NCBI GenBank assembly: GCA_023416515.1
Contig: JAEZHP010000062.1
Location: 62,001 to 126,000, forward strand
Source of the DNA: Pseudomonadota bacterium
GTDB taxonomy: Bacteria > Pseudomonadota > Alphaproteobacteria > Sphingomonadales > Sphingomonadaceae
Length of the DNA: 64,000 bases
Direction of reading: 5' to 3'
Positions 9,208 to 17,747 of the stretch are shown piece after piece; the first letter of the stretch is position 1, and the number at the start of each line of letters is the position of its first letter. The notes under the pieces were generated by a model. It saw only the letters and a list, made by a program, of their open reading frames with translations, was not told where the DNA came from and made no database searches. The position numbers were made by a program, and so were the translations under genes.

Positions 9208-9243
9208 CAAAGGCCCCCGCTCCGGGGGCGTGGAGCGGGGGCC
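9208..9243 (-). terminator. Intrinsic terminator after lolA / candidate sRNA
   Basis: A perfect 12-bp inverted repeat GGCCCCCGCTCC / GGAGCGGGGGCC (9212-9223 and 9232-9243) with an 8-base loop. On the minus strand it is followed directly by TTTGCG. The stem is very strong and the T-run short. Confidence 0.75.
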
Positions 9244-9328
9244 ACCAAGCGTTGTTCGACGCGAGGTCGATTGCCTGGACCGCTTTCAGGCAACAGGGGG
9301 GAAACCCGAAGCCGGCCTTCCGCAATCG
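9208..9328 (-). ncRNA. Candidate small RNA between lolA and xth
   Basis: The 218-base gap between lolA and xth has no plausible ORF. Read on the minus strand it has a TAATAC -10-like hexamer (plus 9335-9340), then an inner hairpin TTGCCTG/CAGGCAA (9271-9277 with 9287-9293), a C-rich run near 9300, and a strong terminator at 9212-9243. This is the layout of a stand-alone sRNA of about 120 nt, but it could equally be the lolA 3' untranslated region. No -35 of quality is visible and no known family was recognised. Confidence 0.3.
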
Positions 9329-9392
9329 ATAGGTGTATTATTAGGCTAAGCTTCCTGTCGCGCGGATGAATGACGCCTCGCGATTCATCGCT

Positions 9393-10022
9393 CTAGCGCC
9401 TCGGTCCGCGGCCCCGCGCCGGCTCGAACCGGAACAGGCTGTCAGCCACCGGAACGTTGTAGCGCTGGCCGGTGAGCCGCACCTGGGTGAGGTTGTTCTG
9501 GGCGTCCAGCGCGTTCCACCCGGTCAGGCTGAGCCCGCCCGGAGTGGAGGCGTTGCGCGCGAAAGCCAGCGTGATCCGGCCGAACTCCCGGCGGCGCGGG
9601 TCGCGGGCTTCCACCATCAAGGTGTTGCCGTCGTTGCGGATCACCCGGGCATATTGCGACAGGTCGCGGTCCGGGTTGAGGAGGACCGAAAGCGGGGAAT
9701 CGCCGATCGGCCAGCTCTGCTGCTGACCGACGTCGTAATCGAGGAAGTTGAGGCGGGTCCCGTCAGCCACGACGAGCATTCGCACTCCGCGATATTCGAA
9801 GCGGATCTTGCCCGGCCGCTTGATGGCCAAGGTGCCATTGAGAGTGCGGCCGCGAGCGTCCGTCTGCGAAAAATTGGCGGTCATGCTGTTGATGGCACGA
9901 AGATGCGCCTGAACCTCGGCAAGCCCGTTCTGCTGGGCGACGGCCGGCATCGGCGCCAGTGCGGCCGCGGCGGCAAGGCCGAGCGGTGCGGCGGTCAGCG
10001 CAAGCGCACGCAAAAACATCAT
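9393..10022 (-). CDS. lolA: Outer-membrane lipoprotein carrier LolA
   Basis: A periplasmic chaperone that carries lipoproteins from the inner membrane to the outer membrane. The 209 residues start with a Sec signal ending at AVAQQ (about residue 30). The half-barrel LolA pattern follows: MTANFSQTDARGRTLNGTLAIKRPGKIRFEY and later LTGWNALDAQNNLTQVRL. It lies downstream of ftsK with a 90-base gap and ends before a strong terminator. Confidence 0.92.
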   Translation of the reverse strand: MMFLRALALTAAPLGLAAAAALAPMPAVAQQNGLAEVQAHLRAINSMTANFSQTDARGRTLNGTLAIKRPGKIRFEYRGVRMLVVADGTRLNFLDYDVGQQQSWPIGDSPLSVLLNPDRDLSQYARVIRNDGNTLMVEARDPRRREFGRITLAFARNASTPGGLSLTGWNALDAQNNLTQVRLTGQRYNVPVADSLFRFEPARGRGPRR

Positions 10023-10112
10023 CGAAATCTACTCCGTCCTATTTCAGGATTTGGGCGCCGCAATGGGCGATCCGCGTTGAATGTCCGGTGAACCCGATCG
10101 TTCCGCTGGCGA

Positions 10113-12455
10113 TCAGCTGAGCGGACGGCCGTCGGTGTCGATCAGCACCTCGCGGCGACCGACATGGTCGGGGGCGGAGACGATGCCGTCCTTTTCCATC
10201 CGCTCGATGAGGCGAGCGGCATTGTTGTATCCGACTCGGAGCTGGCGCTGGAGGTAGGATGTCGAGGCCTTCTGGGCCTCCGCGACGATCTGGATCGACT
10301 TGCGGTAGAGCTGAGTCTCGGCATCGTCCTCGCCGGTCGGCTGGCCCTCGAACAGATAGCCGCCGTCCTCGGGCTCCTCGGTGACCGCCTGGACATATTC
10401 CGGATGGCCCTGGCCACGCCAGAAATCGGCCACCGCGCGGACCTCGTCATCCGACACGAACGGGCCGTGGACGCGGGCGATCTGCTTGCCGCCGGGCATG
10501 TAGAGCATGTCGCCCTTGCCGAGCAGCTGCTCGGCGCCCTGCTCGCCAAGGATGGTTCGGCTGTCGATCTTCGAGGTGACGGCGAAGCTGATCCGGGTCG
10601 GAAGGTTCGCCTTGATGACCCCGGTGATGACGTCGACCGACGGTCGCTGGGTCGCCATGATGAGATGGATGCCGGCCGCGCGCGCCTTCTGGGCGAGGCG
10701 CTGGATGAGGAACTCGACTTCCTTGCCCGCGGTGATCATCAGGTCGGCGAGCTCGTCGACGACAACGACGATCTGCGGCAGGACGTCATATTCCAGCTCC
10801 TCCATCTCGTATTTGGGTTGCCCGGTCTCCTGGTCGTATCCGGTCTGGACCCGCCGACCGAGGGTCTGGCCCTTCTGCTTGGCTTCGCGGATCTTGGCGT
10901 TGAAGCTCGACAGCTGACGGACGCCGACCGACGCCATCATCCGATAGCGCTCCTCCATCTGCTCGACCGCCCATTTGAGGGCGCGGATCGCCTTGCCGGG
11001 TTCGGTGACGACCGGGGCGAGGAGGTGAGGAATGTCCTCGTAGATGCTGAGCTCGAGATGCTTGGGATCGATCATGATCATCCGGCACTGCTCGGGCGTA
11101 AGCCGGTAGAGCAGCGACAGGATCATGCAGTTGAGGCCGACCGACTTGCCCGAGCCGGTGGTTCCGGCGACGAGAAGGTGAGGCATCGGCGCGAGGTCGG
11201 CGACGACGGGATCGCCGGCGATGTTCTTGCCGAGAACGATCGGCAGCTGAGCGACATGGTCCTCGAACGCGGGGCTCGCGATCAGCTCCGACAGCGCGAC
11301 CATCTCGCGCCGGGCGTTGGGAAGCTCGATCCCGATCACGCTTCGGCCCGGGATGGTGGCGACGCGTGCCGACAGGGCCGACATGTTGCGTGCGATGTCG
11401 TCGGCGAGGCTGATGACCCGGCTCGCCTTGACGCCGCGCGCGGGCTCCAGCTCGTACATGGTGACGACCGGGCCCGGCCGGACCTCGACGATCTCGCCGC
11501 GAACCGAGAAGTCCTCCAGCAGGGACTCGAGCAGGCGGGCGTTGCGCTCCAGCGCCGCCTTGTCGAGGGTTCCACCGGTGGCGGGCGGCGGCGGCTTCAG
11601 AAGGTCGAGCGGCGGAAGCTGATAGGTATCGCCGAGGGCGAGTGGGCGCTGGCGATCGCGGCCTCCGCGAGCGTTCGGATCCGGAGCGCTCGGCCGGTCG
11701 CCGATGATCGTCTGACGCGGCTCCGGCGTTCGGACGATGGGCTTGCGCGCCTTGCGCTCCGCGCGCTCGTCCACCGGCTCGTCGTCGTCCTCGTCGAAAT
11801 CGTCATATTCGGGTTCCGGCAGCGCCGCTCGCTCGCGCCGCTTCAACACCCAGCGCCATTCCTCGGCCGTCACTCCGAGGCCGAAGAAGCAGAGGATGAT
11901 GCCGCCGAATGCGGTGAGGACCGCGATGGCGAGGCGGAATGGGGCGACCACGTCGGGCGGCCCGGCAAGGCCAAGGCCGAGGTCGACCAGCCCGGCGAGG
12001 CTGAGCCCGATCGCTCCGCCCCAGCCGGCGGGCAGATCGTTGATCGCGCCGCCGACGAGCAGGCTCGCGGAAGTGCCGACGAGGAAGATGCCGCCGAGCG
12101 TCAGCCAGAAAGAGCGGCCCCAAGGGCCGGCGCCAACCCCCCGGGCGAGGCGGATTCCGGTGAGAAGCAGAAGTGGCAGAAGCAACGCGGCGAGCGGCCC
12201 GACCAAGGTCAGCAGCATGTCCGCGGTCCAGGCGCCAGGAGCGCCGAGGAGGTTCTGCACCGCGCCGCCGGACCGGGTGTTCAGCGACGGATCGCTCGGC
12301 CGGTAGCTGATCAAGGCGGCGAGGATCGCGAGCGCAGCCGCGCTCAGCGCCATGCCCAACAGCATGACGCCAATGCGTCGCGCCGCTCGCTTGAAGCGGC
12401 TCTCAGAGACGGCCAACCCGGTGTTCCGGCCGGCGCGCGAAGCCACACTCGCCAT
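10113..12455 (-). CDS. ftsK: DNA translocase FtsK
   Basis: A septum-located DNA pump that clears and resolves the chromosome terminus at division. 780 residues: about four membrane helices in residues 27-195, an acidic linker (YDDFDEDDDEPVDE), the alpha/beta motor with Walker A GTTGSGKS at residues 431-438 and Walker B-like IVVVVDELADLM, and a C-terminal winged-helix gamma domain (LQRQLRVGYNNAARLIERME). The linker is short compared with enteric FtsK but normal for this group. Confidence 0.97.
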   Translation of the reverse strand: MASVASRAGRNTGLAVSESRFKRAARRIGVMLLGMALSAAALAILAALISYRPSDPSLNTRSGGAVQNLLGAPGAWTADMLLTLVGPLAALLLPLLLLTGIRLARGVGAGPWGRSFWLTLGGIFLVGTSASLLVGGAINDLPAGWGGAIGLSLAGLVDLGLGLAGPPDVVAPFRLAIAVLTAFGGIILCFFGLGVTAEEWRWVLKRRERAALPEPEYDDFDEDDDEPVDERAERKARKPIVRTPEPRQTIIGDRPSAPDPNARGGRDRQRPLALGDTYQLPPLDLLKPPPPATGGTLDKAALERNARLLESLLEDFSVRGEIVEVRPGPVVTMYELEPARGVKASRVISLADDIARNMSALSARVATIPGRSVIGIELPNARREMVALSELIASPAFEDHVAQLPIVLGKNIAGDPVVADLAPMPHLLVAGTTGSGKSVGLNCMILSLLYRLTPEQCRMIMIDPKHLELSIYEDIPHLLAPVVTEPGKAIRALKWAVEQMEERYRMMASVGVRQLSSFNAKIREAKQKGQTLGRRVQTGYDQETGQPKYEMEELEYDVLPQIVVVVDELADLMITAGKEVEFLIQRLAQKARAAGIHLIMATQRPSVDVITGVIKANLPTRISFAVTSKIDSRTILGEQGAEQLLGKGDMLYMPGGKQIARVHGPFVSDDEVRAVADFWRGQGHPEYVQAVTEEPEDGGYLFEGQPTGEDDAETQLYRKSIQIVAEAQKASTSYLQRQLRVGYNNAARLIERMEKDGIVSAPDHVGRREVLIDTDGRPLS

Positions 12456-12618
12456 GCCCGTGCCTCAAATGTTCCCGCTGTGTCTCTCATGCGCCCTGCG
12501 CGAGTCCGCGGTCAAGCGCTCGGCGTTGCACGCTTGCATCGGTGAGTCAGAATTCGTGCCGGATCATTTCCGAGCCCCCGACTGTTCCAGCCGCCGCAAA
12601 GTCGCTAGGGGCAGAAAA

Positions 12619-13857
12619 ATGGAGCGCTCGGACGTCCTGATCCTCGGCGGCGGCCTTGTCGGCCTCAGCCTCGCCATTGCCCTCAGCCGCAATGGAGTCA
12701 CCACCATCGTCGTCGATGCGGCCGAGCCGGCATCTCAGATCGCGCCCGCCTTCGATGGCCGCACCACCGCGGTGTCGAGCTCGTCCTGGCGGATGCTTCG
12801 GGCGATCGGGGTCGGCGAGAAGATCGAGGCGCATGGCTGCCCGATCCGGACGATCCGGGTCAGCGACGGGCTTGCCCCGGGCAGCCTCGTCTTCGATCCC
12901 AGCCGCGGCAGTTCGAGCAATGACGGTCAGGATCCACTCGGAATCATGTTCGAGAACCGGCTGATCCGCCAAGCGCTCCAGCAGACGGCGGCCGAGTGCG
13001 AGCACATCACGATCGTCGCGCCTGCCCGAACCGGCGAGGTGGTGCGCGACGAAGCCGGGGTTCGCGCCGCGCTCACCGACGGGCGCGCCGTCATGGCGTC
13101 ATTGTTGATCGGTGCCGAGGGACGCAATTCGCCGACACGAGACGCGGCGCACATCCCGCTCGCGCGCTGGCAATATGATCATTCGGCGATGGTGACGACG
13201 GTTCGCCACGAGCGGCCGCATGAAAATGTCGCCTATGAGATTTTCTATCCCGCCGGGCCCTTCGCGATCCTGCCGATGCTGGACGACGAGGAAGGCCGTC
13301 ACCGCTCCGCGATCGTGTGGTCGGTCTCGGCCGCCGACGGGCCCGCCTATATGGGCCTGTCCGACCGCGCCTTCGCCGCCGAGCTCGAAAAGAAGATGGG
13401 CGGCGCTCTCGGCCGGGTCGAAATGGGAAGCCGGCGCTGGACCTATCCGCTGGGCTTCCACCACGCCGCGCAGATCACCGACCTTCGCCTCGCGCTCGTC
13501 GGCGACGCGGCCCATGGAATCCATCCGATCGCGGGGCAGGGCCTCAATCTTGGCTTCCGCGATGCGGCCGCACTCGCCCAGGTGCTGGTCGAAGGCGCCC
13601 GCCTGGGCCTCGATCTCGGCGACGCTCAGCTGCTCGACCGCTACCAGCGCTGGCGCAGCCTCGATTCCTTCTCGGTGGCCCTCGCCACCGACAGCCTCAC
13701 CAGGATTTACGGCGTGCCGGGCCGAACCGCGTCGGCGGTGCGCCGGTTCGGAATGAGCGTGATCGACCGGATCGCGCCGTTGAAGGATCGGCTGATGGCG
13801 GAGGCACGCGGCGAATCCGGCGAGCTGCCACTCCTCCTGCGCGGAATGCCGATCTAG
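12619..13857 (+). CDS. ubiH: UbiH/UbiF/Coq6-family FAD monooxygenase
   Basis: An aromatic-ring hydroxylase of ubiquinone synthesis. The 412-residue protein has the N-terminal dinucleotide loop LILGGGLVGLSLAIAL, the central GAEGRNSPTRDAA (DG/GxNS) motif and the C-terminal FAD motif LVGDAAHGIHPIAGQGLNLG. Which ring position it attacks cannot be told from sequence. The frame is open back to 12352, but the ATG at 12619 is placed right before the FAD loop, after the divergent ftsK start region. It ends just before the convergent LON-domain gene. Confidence 0.88.
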   Translation: MERSDVLILGGGLVGLSLAIALSRNGVTTIVVDAAEPASQIAPAFDGRTTAVSSSSWRMLRAIGVGEKIEAHGCPIRTIRVSDGLAPGSLVFDPSRGSSSNDGQDPLGIMFENRLIRQALQQTAAECEHITIVAPARTGEVVRDEAGVRAALTDGRAVMASLLIGAEGRNSPTRDAAHIPLARWQYDHSAMVTTVRHERPHENVAYEIFYPAGPFAILPMLDDEEGRHRSAIVWSVSAADGPAYMGLSDRAFAAELEKKMGGALGRVEMGSRRWTYPLGFHHAAQITDLRLALVGDAAHGIHPIAGQGLNLGFRDAAALAQVLVEGARLGLDLGDAQLLDRYQRWRSLDSFSVALATDSLTRIYGVPGRTASAVRRFGMSVIDRIAPLKDRLMAEARGESGELPLLLRGMPI

Positions 13858-13862
13858 CCGGA

Positions 13863-14495
13863 CTACTGAAGGGTCTCGGGCCCGTCGGCGCCGCCGGGGG
13901 CCATTCGCTGGAATTGCATGAACTGGACGAGGAGATCGGCGCGGGTCGCGAGGCCGTCAGCCTCGAGAAGCGCCTGCTTCGAACCCACGTCGAGCGGCGC
14001 GATCTGAGCGATTCCGTTGACCAGCGATTCGTCGTCGAGACGCGACACTGCCTCCCAATTGACCCCGTAACCGAGCGAATCGGCGTAGCGTCGCGCTTCC
14101 CTTTCGAGGTCCGCGCGCTGTGCGATTCCGAGCGGGTCTTCATCCTCGGAATCGTCGAAGGCCCCGCGGTCGATCTCGACCTGGCGGTAGGGCGTGTCCG
14201 CCGCTGCCTCGCGAGCGATGCGGAATCGGCCCAGCCCTTCGAGGACGATATTGTAGCGGCCGTCCTCGAGCACCTCGCATTCCGAGATATGGCCGAGGCA
14301 CCCGACGTCGAACAAGGCGGGCGGCTCCGCCCCATCGCGCGGCTGGATCATGCCGATCAGCCGATCGCCGGCCATCGCGTCCTTGATCATCTCGCGATAG
14401 CGCGGCTCGAAAATGTGGAGCGGCAGATGAGCGCGCGGAAATAGCAGTGCGCCGGCGAGCGGGAAAACCGGGATCCGCATCAGCTTCCGCGACAT
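13863..14495 (-). CDS. LON substrate-binding-domain protein
   Basis: A 210-residue stand-alone version of the N-terminal domain of Lon protease (COG2802 type), without ATPase or protease parts. The family hallmarks are IPVFPLAGALLFPRAHLPLHIFEPRYREMI at the start and ALFDVGCLGHISECEVLEDGRYNIVLEGLGRF. Its function is unknown; a role as an adaptor or in protein quality control is often assumed. It sits 2 bases downstream of the thioredoxin-domain gene on the same strand, so the two are probably one operon concerned with protein folding. Confidence 0.88.
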   Translation of the reverse strand: MSRKLMRIPVFPLAGALLFPRAHLPLHIFEPRYREMIKDAMAGDRLIGMIQPRDGAEPPALFDVGCLGHISECEVLEDGRYNIVLEGLGRFRIAREAAADTPYRQVEIDRGAFDDSEDEDPLGIAQRADLEREARRYADSLGYGVNWEAVSRLDDESLVNGIAQIAPLDVGSKQALLEADGLATRADLLVQFMQFQRMAPGGADGPETLQ

Positions 14496-14497
14496 GC

Positions 14498-15469
14498 TCA
14501 GCCGAACAATATGGCGGAGAGGCGCCGGCGCTGAGCCGCGGCCCAGGGATCCTCGAGCCCGATCGCCTCGAGCATCTGAAGCAGCCGCTTGCGCGCCGCG
14601 CCGTCGTTCCAGTCGCGGTCGCGGCGAATGATCTCGAGAAGCTGGTCGGCGGCGCCGTCGCGGTCGCCGCGCGCGAGCTTTGCGCCGGCAAGGTCGAAGC
14701 GCGCCTCATGGTCGTCGCCGTTCGCCGCCACGCGCTGCTCGAGCTCGGCATCGTCGCCGGCCGGAGCCGCGGCCGCCAGCTCGAGAGCGGAGCGGGCGCG
14801 GGCGATGGCGGGATCGTTGGCGATCGCTTCGGGCAAATCGTCGAGGAGCGGTGCCGCCTCTTCGACCCGCCCGGCGGCGATCAGCGCGCGGACAAGCCCG
14901 GAGACGACCGCCGCATTGTCGGGCGCCATCTCGCGCAGTTGGGTGAAGATGCTGACGGCGCGCTCGCCATCGCCCTCGGCGAGTACCGCCTCGCCCATTT
15001 CGATGAGCGGCTCGAGCTCGGCCTGGGCCTGCTGTTCTTCGCCCTCGATCGGGAGCTGGGCGAGGATCTGGTCGAGCATCCGCTTCAACGAGGCTTCGGT
15101 GCGGGCCTCGGTGAGGTCGGCGACCGGCTGGCCCTGGAACAAGGCATAGACGGTCGGGATCGACTGGATCCGGAATTGCGCGGCGATGAACTTGTTCTCG
15201 TCGACATTGACCTTGATGAGCTTGACGCCCCTCCCGGCATATTCGTCGGCGACCTTCTCCAGCACGGGCGTGAGCTGCCGGCACGGGCCGCACCATTCGG
15301 CCCAGAAGTCGAGGATGATCAGCGAGGTCATGCTCGGCTCGACGACGTCGCGGCGGAACGCCTCCACCGCCTCGCGCTCGGCCGCGCTCAAGCCCAATGT
15401 CGCCACGTCTGATCCTCCGAAAGCTCGTCTCTTCGCGCCCCTATGTGGGATGAACGGCGAGTCTGCCAA
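14498..15469 (-). CDS. cnoX: Thioredoxin-TPR co-chaperone (CnoX/YbbN type)
   Basis: 323 residues: a thioredoxin fold (about 25-135) with active site WCGPC at 59-63, then helical TPR-like repeats (about 150-320). This is the YbbN/CnoX layout, a redox-regulated holdase working with GroEL or DnaK. The active site keeps both cysteines, unlike E. coli CnoX (SxxC). Several in-frame starts exist: the ATG at 15467-15469 or a GTG about 22 codons later (VATLGLSAAERE). Confidence 0.88.
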   Translation of the reverse strand: MADSPFIPHRGAKRRAFGGSDVATLGLSAAEREAVEAFRRDVVEPSMTSLIILDFWAEWCGPCRQLTPVLEKVADEYAGRGVKLIKVNVDENKFIAAQFRIQSIPTVYALFQGQPVADLTEARTEASLKRMLDQILAQLPIEGEEQQAQAELEPLIEMGEAVLAEGDGERAVSIFTQLREMAPDNAAVVSGLVRALIAAGRVEEAAPLLDDLPEAIANDPAIARARSALELAAAAPAGDDAELEQRVAANGDDHEARFDLAGAKLARGDRDGAADQLLEIIRRDRDWNDGAARKRLLQMLEAIGLEDPWAAAQRRRLSAILFG

Positions 15470-15496
15470 GGCCGCGATTTTCCTGGCGCCAAGGGG

Positions 15497-15525
15497 TTGC
15501 GCCCCCGCCGGCCTTTTGTTAGCAG
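15497..15525 (+). promoter_or_regulatory. Possible promoter of tRNA-Gly
   Basis: TTGCGC (15497-15502) and TAGCAG (15520-15525) are 17 bases apart, about 44 bases before the tRNA 5' end. Spacing is ideal, but both hexamers differ from consensus. Confidence 0.35.
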
Positions 15526-15568
15526 CCGCCGCCTTACCTCAGCCGCTCTCTCGGGCGGCACATGCCGA

Positions 15569-15643
15569 GCGGGCGTAGCTCAGGGGTAGAGCACAACCTT
15601 GCCAAGGTTGGGGTCGAGGGTTCGAATCCCTTCGCCCGCTCCA
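15569..15643 (+). tRNA. tRNA-Gly (anticodon GCC)
   Basis: A full cloverleaf: acceptor GCGGGCG (15569-15575) with CGCCCGC (15633-15639), D stem GCTC/GAGC, anticodon stem CAACC/GGTTG around the loop TTGCCAA with anticodon GCC at 15601-15603, and T arm GAGGG-TTCGAAT-CCCTT. The discriminator base is T, and CCA is encoded at 15641-15643. Confidence 0.98.
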
Positions 15644-15668
15644 ATTCTTCCATCGGTGACGGCCTGCG

Positions 15669-16136
15669 TCAGGCAGGGGGCTGGCAGACGTCGACCCAGC
15701 TTGCGTTGGTGATCTGAGCGAGGCGCTGCGGCGTGATCTCGACCGAGGCCGTGCGCAACCCGGCGGCCGGGAAGACGGTGTCGAACGCGTTTAGCGAGAC
15801 GTCGCAGTAGATCGGGAGCGGAGTGCGAAGGCCGAACGGGCAGACGCCGCCGACCTGGTGGCCGGTCAGGGCTTCCGTTTCCTCGTGGCCGAGCATTCGC
15901 GGGCGCACTCCGAACTGGTCCTTGGTCTTGCGGTTGTCGAGGCGAGCGTCGCCGCGGGTGACGATCAGGACGACTTCGTCGCCGAGCCGCACCGACAAGG
16001 TCTTGGCGATCCGGCCGGGGTCGACCCCGAGAGTCTCGGCGGCTTCAGCGACCGTGGCTGTGCTTGCGCCCTGATCGATGATCGCGATGTCGGGGGCGTG
16101 TTGAGCGAGGAACGCGCGGACGTCTTCAAGAGCCAT
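15669..16136 (-). CDS. YbaK/EbsC-type aminoacyl-tRNA deacylase
   Basis: A 155-residue single-domain member of the YbaK/ProRS-INS family, which hydrolyses mischarged aminoacyl-tRNAs in trans. Visible signatures: STATVAEAAETLGVDPGRIAKTL with the catalytic-type Lys, a VLIVTRGDARLD strand, and GHQVGGVCPFGL, the conserved GGVxPxG loop. Which tRNA is edited (Cys-tRNA-Pro, Ala-tRNA-Pro or another) cannot be read from sequence. Confidence 0.9.
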   Translation of the reverse strand: MALEDVRAFLAQHAPDIAIIDQGASTATVAEAAETLGVDPGRIAKTLSVRLGDEVVLIVTRGDARLDNRKTKDQFGVRPRMLGHEETEALTGHQVGGVCPFGLRTPLPIYCDVSLNAFDTVFPAAGLRTASVEITPQRLAQITNASWVDVCQPPA

Positions 16137-16210
16137 GGCGAGGGCGCTAGCGGCGGTCGCGAGCGGATGTCCAGTGCGGGTGCGGAACGGTTGCCGCGGC
16201 GCGCCGTTCT

Positions 16211-17008
16211 GTGGTCTCCATGTCGACCCAGCTCCCCACCCTCGACCCGTCGGTCTTCGATCCTCCGCCCGAGGCGGTGGAGTTCTACGTCGACAGCCTG
16301 AAGCTGCTTCAGGACCATGGCCTGCCGTTCCTGCTGTCGGGGACCTACGCCTTGTCCTGCTACACCGGCATCGCGCGGCCGACCAAGGACCTCGACATCT
16401 TCTGCAAGCCGTCGGACGCGCCGAAGATCCTGAGCTTCTTCAAGAACCAGGGCTACGAGATCACGATCGAGGACGAGCGCTGGATCGGCAAGGTATGGAA
16501 GGGGCCGCACTTCTTCGACGTCATCTACAATATCTCGACCGCATCGATCCCGATCACCGACGATTGGTTCAAGGAAGTCTATGAGGTCGAGGTGTACGGG
16601 ACGCAGGTGCGGATCACCCCGCCGACTGAGTTCATCCTCTCCAAGCTCTTCCTACAGGACCGCTACCGCTATGACGGCGCCGACGTCGCGCACGTCATTT
16701 TGAAGAAGCATGACGAGATCGACTGGCAGCGGCTGCTCAGCCAGATGGAGCTCTATTGGGAAGTGCTCCTTATCCACATTCTCAATTTCCGCTTCATCTA
16801 CCCGACCGAGCGCGAGCGGATCCCGCGCTGGCTGTTCGACGAGCTGATGGAGCGGCTTCACGCGCAGGCGCAGATGCCGGCGGCCGAGATGCGCATCTGC
16901 CGAGGCCGCCTGTTCTCGCCGCGCGACTATATCACCGACATCGTCGAGTGGGGCTTCGCCGACGTCGTCGGCAAAGGCATCGAGGAGAAGCATGAACGAA
17001 AGACCTGA
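16211..17008 (+). CDS. Nucleotidyltransferase-fold protein paired with a phosphoesterase
   Basis: A 265-residue protein with a minimal-nucleotidyltransferase core: SGT at residues 43-45, DLD at 60-62 and a third acidic residue D103 (FFDVIYN). These are the metal ligands of a DNA-polymerase-beta-like nucleotidyltransferase (AbiEii/MNT/KNT class), so it looks catalytic. A helical C-terminal part (from about 150) starts with a PPTEFILSKLFLQDRYRYDGADVAH substrate-side segment. The substrate is unknown. Its last 17 bases overlap the start of the metallophosphoesterase gene, so the two are surely co-translated. An alternative ATG lies at 16220; neither start has a strong ribosome site. Confidence 0.75.
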   Translation: MVSMSTQLPTLDPSVFDPPPEAVEFYVDSLKLLQDHGLPFLLSGTYALSCYTGIARPTKDLDIFCKPSDAPKILSFFKNQGYEITIEDERWIGKVWKGPHFFDVIYNISTASIPITDDWFKEVYEVEVYGTQVRITPPTEFILSKLFLQDRYRYDGADVAHVILKKHDEIDWQRLLSQMELYWEVLLIHILNFRFIYPTERERIPRWLFDELMERLHAQAQMPAAEMRICRGRLFSPRDYITDIVEWGFADVVGKGIEEKHERKT

Positions 17009-17747
17009 GGAGTCGGCCGACGCGGTGCCGAACGGCACGATCACCGTCGCCGCGATCGGCGACCTCCACGTGGTCGAGACCGACGAGCACCGCTACCGTG
17101 AGCTGTTCGCCGAGATGTCGGAAGTCGCCGACGTGGTTGCCCTGTGCGGCGACCTCACCAATTTCGGCAAGACCAGGGAAGCCGAGATTCTCGCCGCGGA
17201 CATGCAGGCCTGCACGATCCCGGTCGTCGCGGTGCTCGGGAACCACGACTATGAATGTGGTCAGCCGGAGGAAGTGGCGCGAATCCTCGCCGACGCCGGA
17301 GCCACGGTCCTCGACGAGCAGGCCACGATCGTGAACGGAGTGGGCTTCGCGGGAGTCAAAGGCTTCATCGGCGGCTTCGACCGCGGCGAGCTCGGGGCTT
17401 TCGGCGAGTCGGCAATCAAGACCTTCGTCGACGAATCGATCAACGAGGCGCGCAAACTCGAAAACCAGCTGCGCACCTTGCGCACCGACCGGGCCGTCGC
17501 GGTCCTCCATTATTCGCCGATCGCGGAAACGGTCGCGGGTGAGCCCGAGCCGATCTTCCCTTTCCTCGGCTCATCTCGGCTCGCCAACGCCGTCGACCGC
17601 TTCGAAAATGTGAAGGCCGTGGTCCACGGTCACGCGCATCGCGGCAGCTATAGCGGAGCGACCCCGCGCGGCGTCCCGGTCTACAATTGCGCGCAGTTCG
17701 TGGTGCAGTCGCGGTTCAACCGCCCCTACGCGCTGCTCGAAATCTAG
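16992..17747 (+). CDS. Calcineurin-like metallophosphoesterase
   Basis: A 251-residue enzyme with all five metallophosphoesterase motifs: GDLH (residues 23-26), GD (53-54), GNHD (83-86), H173 and GHAH (213-216). It should bind two metals and hydrolyse a phosphomono- or diester. The start ATG at 16992 has GGAG seven bases before it, inside the preceding gene. Tight overlap with a nucleotidyltransferase suggests opposing activities on one target (adding and removing a nucleotide), which is inference. Its TAG overlaps that of convergent hemD. Confidence 0.85.
   Translation: MNERPEESADAVPNGTITVAAIGDLHVVETDEHRYRELFAEMSEVADVVALCGDLTNFGKTREAEILAADMQACTIPVVAVLGNHDYECGQPEEVARILADAGATVLDEQATIVNGVGFAGVKGFIGGFDRGELGAFGESAIKTFVDESINEARKLENQLRTLRTDRAVAVLHYSPIAETVAGEPEPIFPFLGSSRLANAVDRFENVKAVVHGHAHRGSYSGATPRGVPVYNCAQFVVQSRFNRPYALLEI

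Noticed and set aside
10164..12545. 793-codon open frame opposite ftsK
   Set aside because: It mirrors ftsK in a GC-rich genome; the composition is rich in Arg, Asp and Leu with no domain, and ftsK is certain.
16211..17008. AbiEii toxin of an abortive-infection system
   Set aside because: The nucleotidyltransferase fold is shared, but there is no AbiEi-like antitoxin and the partner is a phosphoesterase.
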